Part shown: positions 12,677 through 19,685 of the stretch, piece by piece
Numbering within the stretch: position 1 is the first letter of the stretch
Layout: the number at the start of each line of letters is the position of its first letter
DNA from: a virus
Strand: one strand, 5' to 3'
DNA length: 28,075 nucleotides
IMG/VR virus record: IMGVR_UViG_3300025652_000395
Location: 1-28,075 of that record
Notes under the pieces: generated by a model
Database searches by the model: none
Told to the model about the DNA's origin: nothing
Seen by the model: the letters and a program-made list of their open reading frames with translations, nothing else
Position numbers and translations under genes: made by a program

Positions 12677-12916
12677 TTAGTCCATTCTTCCGTAGTCTGT
12701 TGAAATTCTACTTTCATCAATTCCGTTTGCAATCATAATACCTCTCAGGATAGCGTAAACAAAGCCACAAGTACTGGAACCTTGAGCGGGTTGAGAAACA
12801 ACTCTCTTCCCGTCTAATTTAAGCTCGTAGCCCATAACGCAGGACCCGTGGTCACCATAAGCTCTTGTCACTTCACTTGAGATACTTTTTAATTTGTTTT
12901 GTAATTCGGTAGTCAT
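12677..12916 (-). CDS. Hypothetical protein, 79 aa
   Basis: Helical N-terminus (MTTELQNKLKSISSEVTRAYG), then 'CVMGYELKLDGKRVVSQPAQGSSTCGFVYAILRGIMIANGI'. The central part is β-strand then helix, like small phage proteins of unknown role. Promoter: TTAG (complement of 12968-12971), 20 bases, TATCTTTG (complement of 12940-12947), leader TATAGAATTTAAAAACCAATATT. Confidence 0.78.
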   Translation of the reverse strand: MTTELQNKLKSISSEVTRAYGDHGSCVMGYELKLDGKRVVSQPAQGSSTCGFVYAILRGIMIANGIDESRISTDYGRMD

Positions 12917-12939
12917 AATATTGGTTTTTAAATTCTATA

Positions 12940-12971
12940 CAAAGATATATGTTTAATATGATATATCCTAA
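12940..12971 (-). promoter_or_regulatory. Representative repeated promoter; -33 contains the upstream stop codon
   Basis: TTAGGATATATCATATTAAA..., 20 bases, TATCTTTG. The TAG of the -33 box is the stop codon of gene 12968-13096. Exact or near-exact copies stand at 15690, 17180, 17594, 18320, 20153, 21507, 25049, 26286, 27109 and 27610. Confidence 0.85.
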
Positions 12972-13096
12972 TATCCACCCGTAAAAGTTATTAATATTCC
13001 ACCATTCTTTTCTTCAGATTCAAATGTAACTCCACTGGAAATAAGTCCTGATAGCATTTCAGTAAACGATTCGTGGCTTAAAAATAATGTTTTCAT
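12968..13096 (-). CDS. Hypothetical small protein, 42 aa
   Basis: Start at 13096 has the standard leader (AATTTAAAAACCAATAGAT) and a -7 box just upstream. Reads MKTLFLSHESFTEMLSGLIS..., ending ITFTGGY; a helix followed by a short strand pair. Its TAG forms part of the next promoter. No family recognised, but the promoter and leader support a real gene. Confidence 0.7.
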   Translation of the reverse strand: MKTLFLSHESFTEMLSGLISSGVTFESEEKNGGILITFTGGY

Positions 13097-13152
13097 ATCT
13101 ATTGGTTTTTAAATTCTTTGCTAAGATATATGTTTTATTTTATATACGCAAG

Positions 13153-13181
13153 AAAAAAAGGGTTAACTTTCGCTAACCCTT
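13153..13181 (-). terminator. Intrinsic terminator of gene 13204
   Basis: Minus strand AGGGTTA / TAACCCT stem with GCGAAAGT loop, then seven T followed at once by the CTTG of the next promoter. Confidence 0.9.
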
Positions 13182-13203
13182 ACTACTATACAAAAACCAA
13201 CAA

Positions 13204-14175
13204 TTATCTAATTCTTTTAATTAGTACAAATAGCATTGCACTTGTATCGTGATATGGTTCAAATTCCACTATTTCATAGTTATTATAACACATAGCTAAA
13301 AATTTAAGGTAAATTCCGTCTTTTGTGTGTGGTTGGATATTCAAACCAAATTTAGCGATATTAGTATCATTTGAAAGCGTTTTAGCAAAATCACAACCCT
13401 TTTCATCTCTCAATGAAAAAGTAAAGCCTACAAGTCCCCCTACTTCAACTAAATTGTTATAAATGATGTATCTAACTTCATTTTCAAGCGTTGTAAAAGT
13501 AGAACACCAATCTGCAAACATATGCGAATAATTATCACTTGTTCTATTCAAAATAACTTCATTTGAAAGACAATTTGAAATTGAATGTACCTTAATTTTT
13601 TTACTAACAATAGTATTCAACATTTCATTGAAAATGTTAGGGTTTTTCTCGTTATATTCAACTACATCATACTCGAATTTATTATCCATTTCAACATTTA
13701 GTTGTAATTCAAATAAACACTCACTACTTGGCAATGAAAAGAATTTACCTGTTTTTTTAATACCATATTTTATAAGGTGCGAAATATATAAATCTCTAAT
13801 TCTTGCTTTTTCACTACCTTTAAAATTAGTTGCATTAATAACAACCTCTTTTTTAGGTTTTTTAGGTGCTTTTGGTATATCGTTATTATCAATAACGTTT
13901 ACAATTTTAGATGCAATTACGTTAGCATTAATAGAATTGATAGCAGTACCTTTAATAAACTTTTTTAACGTTGGTGTATCAACTCCTAATTGTCTTGCTA
14001 CTTCAACTTGTGCAATGTTTTTAGATGCTACTAATCTACCTAATTTTGCTCTTTGTAAGTTTACACTTGTTTTAGTAGATGCAAAATCAGCAGTAGGTAA
14101 CTTTACAAAATCAGTTCTTTTTAAGTTAGGCGTTTCGATTAACTTTACTCTTAATTTGCTTTTTAGTGTTTTCAT
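13204..14175 (-). CDS. Helix-turn-helix protein with possible degenerate methyltransferase-like C-terminal domain, 323 aa
   Basis: Residues about 54-77 (AQVEVARQLGVDTPTLKKFI) read as a helix-turn-helix. A basic proline/lysine linker (PKAPKKPKKE, 101-110) follows. Residues 145-260 have the order 'FFSLPSSECLFELQL...VVEYNEKNPN...DWCSTFTTLENEV...GGLVGFTFSLRD', which resembles the layout of class I methyltransferase-like phage/plasmid proteins (a strand ending in an E-Y-N pair, then a D-x-C motif-IV-like turn), but no clear SAM glycine motif is present. So the DNA-binding part is reasonably supported and the second domain is inference. Own promoter at complement 14205-14236. Confidence 0.65.
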   Translation of the reverse strand: MKTLKSKLRVKLIETPNLKRTDFVKLPTADFASTKTSVNLQRAKLGRLVASKNIAQVEVARQLGVDTPTLKKFIKGTAINSINANVIASKIVNVIDNNDIPKAPKKPKKEVVINATNFKGSEKARIRDLYISHLIKYGIKKTGKFFSLPSSECLFELQLNVEMDNKFEYDVVEYNEKNPNIFNEMLNTIVSKKIKVHSISNCLSNEVILNRTSDNYSHMFADWCSTFTTLENEVRYIIYNNLVEVGGLVGFTFSLRDEKGCDFAKTLSNDTNIAKFGLNIQPHTKDGIYLKFLAMCYNNYEIVEFEPYHDTSAMLFVLIKRIR

Positions 14176-14204
14176 GATTTGTGTGTTATTGGTTATTGTT
14201 GATA

Positions 14205-14236
14205 CAAATATATAAGTTTAATATGATATATCCTAA
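14205..14236 (-). promoter_or_regulatory. Bacteroidota-type promoter
   Basis: TTAG (complement of 14233-14236, containing the stop of gene 14233), 20 bases, TATATTTG (complement of 14205-14212). Drives the helix-turn-helix gene. Confidence 0.85.
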
Positions 14237-14973
14237 TATTTGTTTGAAATTCTTAATAAATGCTCTAATTCTTTTTGTAAATCTTTCTCATTTTCAGTAA
14301 ACCCACCACCTTGTCTTACTTTTCTTTCTATATATGGTTTAATAAGTTTGTGGTTATACTTTTCATTACGCATTACTCTAACAATAGCACGTCTGCAAAA
14401 TGCTTTGGTTGGTAATAAGCCTTTTAAGTCCATTATTTGTTCAACAATGGTATCAGATTCATTTTCGTTTGGAAAACTCATAGAACCACTTCTAAATGCT
14501 TTCATATCACTTGCACCGTTATATATCATAACTAAAGGTGTGATTTGTATTTTTGTATTCTTAAATACTTCTTGAAGTTTAATATACTCTCTAATTTTCA
14601 TTTTAGACCAAACATCTAAAAATTGATTTGTGCCCCAAGCTTTTGAACTATTATTAACATCTGCTATATATTGTGCTAACTCTAATTCAGTTTTAATATC
14701 AACTATCTCAAATTTAAACTCAATACCTAATAGTTTACAAGCCTCAAATCTATGTTGTCCGTCTAATATATAAAGCTTTTCAATACCGTCTATAATAGCC
14801 GTTCTAATAACTATTATAGCACCTCTGAACCCTCTAACTTTCATTGATGATGCTAACTTATTAACGTGGTTTTTGTCTACTGGACGATTAAAATCAAAGA
14901 AGTTAAATTGTGAATAATCTTTAGTTGAAAAAAATGATACTACTGAAAATGCTAATTTTTTTAATGTTTCCAT
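14233..14973 (-). CDS. ParB-like (ParB/Srx fold) protein, 246 aa
   Basis: The signature 'LYILDGQHRFEACKLLGIEFKFEIVD' (68-92) with D71-G72-Q73-H74-R75 is the conserved box of the ParB N-terminal domain, preceded by 'RPVDKNHVNKLASSMKVRGFRGAIIV' (30-55), its usual strand-helix lead-in. After it comes a helical region. There is no clear ParB helix-turn-helix, so a partition role is doubtful; phage proteins of this type may be nucleases or NTP-binding regulators. Ends within the next promoter's -33 box. Lies directly upstream of the helix-turn-helix gene on the same strand but has a separate promoter. Confidence 0.75.
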   Translation of the reverse strand: METLKKLAFSVVSFFSTKDYSQFNFFDFNRPVDKNHVNKLASSMKVRGFRGAIIVIRTAIIDGIEKLYILDGQHRFEACKLLGIEFKFEIVDIKTELELAQYIADVNNSSKAWGTNQFLDVWSKMKIREYIKLQEVFKNTKIQITPLVMIYNGASDMKAFRSGSMSFPNENESDTIVEQIMDLKGLLPTKAFCRRAIVRVMRNEKYNHKLIKPYIERKVRQGGGFTENEKDLQKELEHLLRISNKY

Positions 14974-15036
14974 AATATTGGTTTTTGTGTTATTGGTTAA
15001 TGTTGGTACAAATGTAAATGTAATAAATGATATATC

Positions 15037-15255
15037 CTAGTTAATATTATATTTTTTTGCAAAATAATTAACTACATCAGGAATATACTTTTTGTAATAA
15101 GGTTGGTTATCCATACACCAAGCTTTTAATTCAGCTTTTGTGTTAAGGATTAACCTATGACTTGCGCCACATTGTATCATATCTAAGATAGGTTCTAAAT
15201 CGTCAATGAAGTCTTGAACAGTCCAACCCTCCCAAATGTGTTTTTGTAAATTCAT
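15037..15255 (-). CDS. Hypothetical protein, 72 aa
   Basis: Tryptophan-rich N-terminus (MNLQKHIWEGWTVQDFIDDLEP) and helical body (MIQCGASHRLILNTKAELKAW), ending PDVVNYFAKKYNIN. This kind of sequence recurs in short phage proteins whose function is unknown. Leader AATTTAAAACCAATAATT and promoter with TATATTTG lie directly upstream. Confidence 0.8.
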   Translation of the reverse strand: MNLQKHIWEGWTVQDFIDDLEPILDMIQCGASHRLILNTKAELKAWCMDNQPYYKKYIPDVVNYFAKKYNIN

Positions 15256-15375
15256 AATTATTGGTTTTAAATTCTATACAAATATAAAAGTAATATTTGG
15301 ATAAAACAAATAAAATACCTGGGAAAATGAATATTTTAATATCCTAATTTTTTAACATTTAATTTCAGATTATTT

Positions 15376-15431
15376 AAATATGGCGTAGGTTGGAGTCTAC
15401 TCTTCCGATATGTTCCATCAGGCCCTTTTGA
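15376..15431 (-). ncRNA. Small RNA family, copy 3 of 3
   Basis: Minus strand after -7 box TATCTTTG (complement of 15437-15444). GGGCCTGATGGAACATATCGG (hairpin CC..GAT/ATC..GG), GAAGAGTAG, then CTCCAACCTACGCCATATTT. One base differs from the other copies in the 3' block (CCAACC for CCACCC). Confidence 0.7.
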
Positions 15432-15450
15432 TATATCAAAGATAAGGGGA

Positions 15451-15487
15451 AAAAATAACCCGTGCAACTTTTACCCGGGTTATTTTT
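15451..15487 (-). terminator. Terminator with nested promoter, cassette 3
   Basis: AAAAATAACCCG / CGGGTTATTTTT, 12 bp with a 13-base loop holding GTTG (complement of 15465-15468) as -33; 20 bases to TATCTTTG. Ends gene 15497. Confidence 0.85.
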
Positions 15488-15496
15488 AAAAGTTTT

Positions 15497-15667
15497 TTAC
15501 ATTAGATGCTCTGGCATCTCGTAGTCTTCTTCTTCTATCTCGCTACACGAGATTAAAGTGCCGCCACTAAAATTTTTGATAGCTTGTTCTTTTGACTGGT
15601 CTTCAGTGTGAATCCATTCTTTACTACTTCTGTTTGTTGGCACAAAGATAATTTCAAAGTATTTCAT
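15497..15667 (-). CDS. Hypothetical small protein, 56 aa
   Basis: Start MKYFEIIFVPTNRSS at 15667 follows the AATTTAAAACCTTAATT leader; a longer reading from 15751 would cross the promoter and is rejected. β-strand, helix (DQSKEQAIKNFSGG), strand (TLISCSEIEEED), similar in design to other tiny phage β-α-β proteins. Function unknown. Confidence 0.75.
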   Translation of the reverse strand: MKYFEIIFVPTNRSSKEWIHTEDQSKEQAIKNFSGGTLISCSEIEEEDYEMPEHLM

Positions 15668-15726
15668 AATTAAGGTTTTAAATTCTATACAAAGATATAT
15701 ATTTAATATGATATATCCTAATTTAT

Positions 15727-16050
15727 TTATAAAATTTCTATATCGTCCCAAAAAGAATAACTTGCAAATGTACCTAAGAAATTATTTTTATCATCAAAGG
15801 TATCAGCAATAATTGCCCCATCAATTTCAAATTTGAATTGTATCATTCGCTTATCTTTAAGCGTAAGCCATACATACTCAGCATTGTGTTCAATGCCCGT
15901 AATATCTTCAGGTATATCATATTCCCGTTCACCTGGACCGTACTCATCACCTTCAGGATTGAACCCAACTACGATAGTGTTATCGTAGTTGATGTCCATA
16001 TACCATTCCCCGTCAAAGCCCTTATACTTTATTTCTCTTCTAACACTCAT
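15727..16050 (-). CDS. Hypothetical β-rich protein, 107 aa
   Basis: Start MSVRREIKYKGFDG at 16050 lies inside the last codons of gene 16040 (11-base overlap). An ATG at 16077 is possible but would overlap much more. Sequence 'YMDINYDNTIVVGFNPEGDE' followed by 'EYVWLTLKDKRMIQFKFEIDG' indicates a small β-barrel or sandwich. Acidic. Unknown function; translationally coupled to gene 16040. Confidence 0.75.
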   Translation of the reverse strand: MSVRREIKYKGFDGEWYMDINYDNTIVVGFNPEGDEYGPGEREYDIPEDITGIEHNAEYVWLTLKDKRMIQFKFEIDGAIIADTFDDKNNFLGTFASYSFWDDIEIL

Positions 16051-16327
16051 CGTCCATTCCATTAAGTTCAACGTCACTCCAAAATCTAACTGAATTTTGA
16101 AATGTCCCTTTGGTTCCCTTCTTCAAGTCATCTCTTGAAGGTACTGAGCCACCGTATGCGTTAGCTTTACTAGTTTTTGGTAGCATACATGCACCTGATA
16201 CTAAAGTAGCGTCACAATCTCTCCCTACGCTTCCTTCTAATGTCCAAGCGTGACCGTTATTGATTAGAGCTTGATAGTTATCGAACCCGTATTCTTTTTG
16301 TAATGATTTAATTCTTTGAAAATTCAT
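16040..16327 (-). CDS. Conserved phage protein, 95 aa
   Basis: Start MNFQRIKSLQKEYGFDNYQ at 16327 after leader TTGAAACAAAAACCTAAAGAT. The combination 'GHAWTLEGSVGRDC', 'LVSGACMLPK' and 'VPSRDDLKKGTKGTFQNSVRFW' recurs in small proteins of many phages; I recall no function. Three cysteines, no metal pattern. Coupled to gene 15727. Confidence 0.8.
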   Translation of the reverse strand: MNFQRIKSLQKEYGFDNYQALINNGHAWTLEGSVGRDCDATLVSGACMLPKTSKANAYGGSVPSRDDLKKGTKGTFQNSVRFWSDVELNGMDDEC

Positions 16328-16381
16328 ATCTTTAGGTTTTTGTTTCAACAAAGATATAGGTTTTATATGATATATCCTAAT

Positions 16382-16645
16382 TTATTGCCAACCTTGTTTA
16401 ACAATTGTAGGTTTACCATTCTCTAGCTTCCATACTTCAAACCATTCACCCCATTGTCCCCTACGTGAACGATAAACGCTTACGCCATCGTCATCAATAC
16501 ATTCGTTCAAAAGATTTTTCATATCTTTTTTAAGGTCTCTATACGTCTTATAAAAACGATACTCATACCTACCACCACCGTTTCTACGGTTACGGTACTC
16601 GTGCAATGAGTGTGCAGTCATCAAATGTGCTTGTGGTGTTATCAT
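16382..16645 (-). CDS. Hypothetical basic, tyrosine/arginine-rich protein, 87 aa
   Basis: N-terminal 'HSLHEYRNRRNGGGRYEYRFYKTYRDL' is highly basic and aromatic, suggestive of RNA or DNA contact. The rest is 'GVSVYRSRRGQWGEWFEVWKLENGKPTI', a β-hairpin with conserved Trp. Its ATG overlaps the stop of the 27-residue gene upstream by one base (TAATG). Function unknown. Confidence 0.75.
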   Translation of the reverse strand: MITPQAHLMTAHSLHEYRNRRNGGGRYEYRFYKTYRDLKKDMKNLLNECIDDDGVSVYRSRRGQWGEWFEVWKLENGKPTIVKQGWQ

Positions 16646-16728
16646 TATATCATATCTTTAATAATGAAATACATAGAAATAAAAAAAGCTAAGATAATTG
16701 CGATTTTAAGAATTGTCATTTTTTTCAT
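16645..16728 (-). CDS. Membrane micropeptide, 27 aa
   Basis: Reads MKKMTILKIAIILAFFISMYFIIKDMI: positive start then one hydrophobic segment. The leader AACAAAAACCAATATT is of the window's standard type, and the TAATG overlap with gene 16382 indicates coupled translation. A leader peptide or a small membrane regulator are both possible. Confidence 0.6.
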   Translation of the reverse strand: MKKMTILKIAIILAFFISMYFIIKDMI

Positions 16729-16787
16729 AATATTGGTTTTTGTTGAAACAAAGATACGTCAAATAAATGACGTATCCTAATATTTAA

Positions 16788-17159
16788 TTAAATTTCTTTT
16801 CTATACTCAACATCATTGTAACCGTCATTGATGAATTGGTTAGCTAAATTTTCAGCCTCTTGTTCAGTCAGGTAAAAGTCATTCACTTCACCACCACCTA
16901 CCCAAACACTCCATTGACTATCATTTGTCAATTTTTCAGGTTTGATGTTTTCAATCTTTAATAAAACTAAATCTTCATCACCTGAAATTGTAATATCACC
17001 AACAAATTCAGTTACTTTACAACTATGTGGTTCGTTCAATTCAAAGTCAGGTAGGTTTAAGTTTCTTTCTACCCAAGCTCTAATTTGCTCATTAGATGCG
17101 TCATTCTCAAAAAATAAATTAACGTCTTGAATTCCTAAGTCTGTTACTAATCTTCTCAT
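16788..17159 (-). CDS. Hypothetical acidic protein, 123 aa
   Basis: Acidic, with 'LFFENDASNEQIRAWVERNL' helix, then β-rich 'VTEFVGDITISGDEDLVLLKIENI', then 'WSVWVGGGEVNDFYLTEQEAENLANQFINDGYNDVE'. The last block (a strand, a turn, and a helix LTEQEAENLAN) resembles small phage domains with T-x-x-E-A-x-x-x-A helices. Function unknown. Own promoter and terminator. Confidence 0.78.
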   Translation of the reverse strand: MRRLVTDLGIQDVNLFFENDASNEQIRAWVERNLNLPDFELNEPHSCKVTEFVGDITISGDEDLVLLKIENIKPEKLTNDSQWSVWVGGGEVNDFYLTEQEAENLANQFINDGYNDVEYRKEI

Positions 17160-17213
17160 AATATTGGTTTTTGTTACAACAAAGATATATGTTTAATATG
17201 ATATATCCAAGAA

Positions 17214-17243
17214 AAAAAGCCTAAAATTTCTAATAGGCTTTTT
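17214..17243 (-). terminator. Intrinsic terminator of gene 17282
   Basis: AAAAAGCCTA / TAGGCTTTTT, 10 bp, then T-run and directly the CTTG of the next promoter. Confidence 0.9.
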
Positions 17244-17281
17244 AACAATCTAGGGTTTAAGTTCCTCCCTCAACTTACATT

Positions 17282-17569
17282 TTATCGACCACTATAGCCC
17301 GTAGACATTGCAGCTCTTTTAATTTCTACTTCCAATTCTTCAATAACAAATGATTGAATTTGGTCTATTGTGTATTCAACCTCAAACTTTTGACCTTTAG
17401 CTTCAAATTGAACAAGGTAGAAACCTTTATTTCTAATTACATTTATTTTTGTAACTTCATACGCTTCATTAAAATATTCAGCATCTTCTAAGGTTTTAAC
17501 AACCATTTTCTTAATGTAGTTATAAAACTTATCAGTAGTTTGTTTACTTTGTAGTGTTATTGTGTTCAT
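17282..17569 (-). CDS. Hypothetical protein, 95 aa
   Basis: Helical N-terminus (TTDKFYNYIKKMVVKTLEDA) then a β-hairpin 'YEVTKINVIRNKGFYLVQFEAKGQKFEVEY' and a C-terminal helix (IQSFVIEELEVEIKRAAMS). Looks like a compact α/β phage protein; no family recognised. Standard promoter and TATAGAATTTAAAACCAATAGA leader. Confidence 0.78.
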   Translation of the reverse strand: MNTITLQSKQTTDKFYNYIKKMVVKTLEDAEYFNEAYEVTKINVIRNKGFYLVQFEAKGQKFEVEYTIDQIQSFVIEELEVEIKRAAMSTGYSGR

Positions 17570-17624
17570 CTCTATTGGTTTTAAATTCTATACAAAGATA
17601 ATAATAATATATGATATATCCTAA

Positions 17625-17834
17625 TTAATTTCCAGTATCTTTTAATATTTCATTTATTTTATCCTTAGTCATACCCATAACATCAGTCCAACCATATATT
17701 ATAATGTCATCGTAAATCTCATCACCTGAAATTCTTATACCCTCTTCAAGGTTTGTCCCGTCAATATCAAATATAGCATACTTAACTTTAACAGTTCCAG
17801 CTCTTGTATTTTTAAAAGTTTTTTCTATTGCCAT
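17625..17834 (-). CDS. Hypothetical protein, 69 aa
   Basis: Starts in a TAATG overlap with gene 17834-18292. 'VKYAIFDIDGTNLEEGIRISGDEIYDDIIIYGW' is β-rich. The FDIDGT string looks like a HAD-phosphatase motif, but the protein is too short and lacks the other HAD motifs, so I do not call it one. Ends right at the next promoter. Confidence 0.75.
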   Translation of the reverse strand: MAIEKTFKNTRAGTVKVKYAIFDIDGTNLEEGIRISGDEIYDDIIIYGWTDVMGMTKDKINEILKDTGN

Positions 17835-18292
17835 TATCTTTCAGTATTATGTAATATTGTTTCATATTCGGCTTCACTCATAAGCCCGTTGAAATATCTA
17901 ATCTTAGCTTCTAAGATAGGCATTAACCATTCAACGTCTTCTTCTACTAATTGTTTCTCCCCGTCTAATAAATCTAATACGATAGGTTGTAATTGATGTA
18001 TCCAATCGCCTTTAGCCCGTTTGTCCGTCAGACATTGCTTTGTTTTCCCGTCTCTAGTAATGCTTGTAATAACAAATTCGGGAAATTCGTCATCGTGTTG
18101 GTAATAGCCCGTATAACTCAATACGCCTCCACCGTCAATATCAAAACTATCCGATTCGGGAATATCCTGATATGACCATATATCATAATACCCGTCAGGT
18201 GTTTCTAAATGTTCTTCTTGTAAATCTAACAACCCTAAGTCGCTTGCTTCTTCTGCTAATTGTCCGATAAAATACTCTCCGTTTGCACTCAT
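17834..18292 (-). CDS. Hypothetical acidic protein, 152 aa
   Basis: β-rich first half with 'GYYDIWSYQDIPESDSFDIDGGGVLSYTGYYQHDDEFPEFVITSITRDGKT', second half helical (QPIVLDLLDGEKQLVEEDVEWLMPILEAKIRYF). Strongly acidic. It looks like a phage protein of unknown role. First gene of a two-gene unit with 17625. Confidence 0.78.
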   Translation of the reverse strand: MSANGEYFIGQLAEEASDLGLLDLQEEHLETPDGYYDIWSYQDIPESDSFDIDGGGVLSYTGYYQHDDEFPEFVITSITRDGKTKQCLTDKRAKGDWIHQLQPIVLDLLDGEKQLVEEDVEWLMPILEAKIRYFNGLMSEAEYETILHNTER

Positions 18293-18348
18293 AATAACAT
18301 TTTCTTTTTATATTCTTAGCAAAGATATATGTTTAATATGATATATCC

Positions 18349-18382
18349 AAAAAAAAAGGGAACTATCTATTAAATAGTTCCC
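18349..18382 (-). terminator. Intrinsic terminator of gene 18417
   Basis: GGGAACTAT / ATAGTTCCC, 9-bp stem, followed on the minus strand by a T-run. Confidence 0.9.
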
Positions 18383-18416
18383 CAAAAATTGAATGAATAA
18401 AAGAAAAATGTATGTT

Positions 18417-18755
18417 TTAACAAGAAGCCATACCAAAGAAATAGAATACTCCAATTCCTTTTCGACCTTTATAACCTCGTCTGTTTTTTATGCGTGTTGC
18501 AACTGCACCCGTAATTTCAACACAAACGCATTCACGTTTATCTGTTTCGTCAAGTACTTTGTCTTCCCACTTGTCAAATGCTTTTGTCCCATAACGTGGA
18601 TTGTCTCTACGCATACTAAAGCCATCTGTGGTTGAAATTGTCCCATTGTAAGGGTCGTGCCCATCTTCATATTCTGCGTCTTCTACTGCGTCATGGTAAG
18701 CGTCTCTCGCTTTACCTTTAATTACTACTAAATTTGAAAAATTACAAGCTCCCAT
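18417..18755 (-). CDS. Conserved phage protein of the MGACNF type, 112 aa
   Basis: The start MGACNFSNLVVIKGKARDAYHDAVEDAEYEDGHDPYNGTIST carries the hallmarks 'AxxDAVEDAxYEDGHDPYNGTI' of a small protein present in many phages, function unknown. A basic stretch 'RIKNRRGYKGRKGIG' precedes the end 'VFYFFGMASC'. The promoter upstream has GCATATGTC...GGCATATG flanking the -35 to -7 region, like the gene at 2073. Confidence 0.85.
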   Translation of the reverse strand: MGACNFSNLVVIKGKARDAYHDAVEDAEYEDGHDPYNGTISTTDGFSMRRDNPRYGTKAFDKWEDKVLDETDKRECVCVEITGAVATRIKNRRGYKGRKGIGVFYFFGMASC

Positions 18756-18785
18756 TGTTTTGTGTTTTTATTGGTTAAACATATG

Positions 18786-18825
18786 CCAAAGATAAATGAT
18801 ATATTTGACATATGCAAATTTATTT
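18786..18825 (-). promoter_or_regulatory. Promoter with flanking CATATG inverted repeat
   Basis: Minus strand TTTGCATATGTC ... TATCTTTGGCATATG, the same design as 2011-2049. Drives gene 18417-18755. Confidence 0.7.
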
Positions 18826-18826
18826 T

Positions 18827-19315
18827 TTAATCATTTGGTTCGGTGTCATCAACTTCCTCGTTGATATTCCACACTCCGACTGCTCTAATATGACCCTCCG
18901 AGATGTTATTATCGTAACAAGTTTTGGCAATCAAATCATTAAACCACTCTTTTGGTATCTTGCCATTGCCTTTTATTGTTGCACGTTTTTTTCTCTTTTC
19001 AGCCAAGATAAATTCAACAACTTCTTCAACCAACGTTGCGCTTTGTTTTCCAGTTCTTGACTTTCTTTCCTCAAAGCGTTTGAATTCTACAAGGTTTGCC
19101 TCAAAAGATGCGCCTTGCTCGAAGTTATCATCGACCCAATCAATGACTGTCATCAATGGCAACTCTGTTTCTGTCTCATCGAGTGCATAGTCAAGGAAAC
19201 GTTCTCGTTCTAACGCTTCTTCTTCTAATTTCATCATTTCTTCTTCTTCTTGTTTCAACGCTTCTTCATGTTGTATCATAATTTCTTCGTCTGTGTATAT
19301 TTTTTCGTCTGACAT
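18827..19315 (-). CDS. Hypothetical glutamate-rich coiled-coil protein, 162 aa
   Basis: Residues about 8-40 are one acidic helix (DEEIMIQHEEALKQEEEEMM), very likely a coiled coil. The centre carries basic 'RKKRATIKGNGKIPKEW' and the end is 'SEGHIRAVGVWNINEEVDDTEPND'. No catalytic motif seen. Soluble; function unknown, perhaps a scaffold. Single-gene unit. Confidence 0.75.
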   Translation of the reverse strand: MSDEKIYTDEEIMIQHEEALKQEEEEMMKLEEEALERERFLDYALDETETELPLMTVIDWVDDNFEQGASFEANLVEFKRFEERKSRTGKQSATLVEEVVEFILAEKRKKRATIKGNGKIPKEWFNDLIAKTCYDNNISEGHIRAVGVWNINEEVDDTEPND

Positions 19316-19365
19316 AATTTATGTTTTAATGTTTGTTCAAAGGTATAAGTTTAATTTGGATATTC

Positions 19366-19653
19366 CTATTTATGTTGAATAAAATCTGTTTTGTCTTGAT
19401 AATCATATAAACTAAATAAGCACATATACGTATCTGATATACTATTAAATACTTCAACTGATATATCCACACGGCTACCCTCTTTTGCAATAGCTTTGTA
19501 TTCGCTATTTAACACTTCACAACGCTTTTTTATCTTAGCGACTGTCATTGGTTTGCTTTCTTCCTTGAAGTTCGCAACTGGATTGCCATTTGGTGTTACG
19601 TATAACCTACCTTGAGCATCCTGAATATGTATTCTAAATATTAATGTTTCCAT
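19366..19653 (-). CDS. Hypothetical protein, 95 aa, probably leaderless mRNA
   Basis: The ATG at 19653 is four bases after TATCTTTG (complement of 19658-19665), with no room for a leader. Sequence 'LIFRIHIQDAQGRLYVTPNGNPVANF' is β-rich, followed by a helix 'MTVAKIKKRCEVLNSEYKAIAKEG' and a strand pair. Same β-β-α-β order is common in small phage proteins. Function unknown. Confidence 0.78.
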   Translation of the reverse strand: METLIFRIHIQDAQGRLYVTPNGNPVANFKEESKPMTVAKIKKRCEVLNSEYKAIAKEGSRVDISVEVFNSISDTYMCLFSLYDYQDKTDFIQHK

Positions 19654-19685
19654 ACATCAAAGATAATATATTAAATTGGATATTC

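Noticed and set aside
13628-14215. Long plus-strand open frame opposite the helix-turn-helix gene
   Set aside because: It lies wholly antisense to a gene with a clear promoter, leader and helix-turn-helix; its product is low-complexity and hydrophobic as expected from a reverse-complement shadow, and no promoter precedes it.
14233-14973. Plasmid partition ParB
   Set aside because: No ParA neighbour, no parS-like site noticed and no clear central helix-turn-helix; only the ParB/Srx-fold box is supported.
17625-17834. HAD-family phosphatase (string FDIDGT)
   Set aside because: Protein of 69 residues lacks the other HAD motifs and the string is not at the N-terminus in a typical DxDxT strand context.
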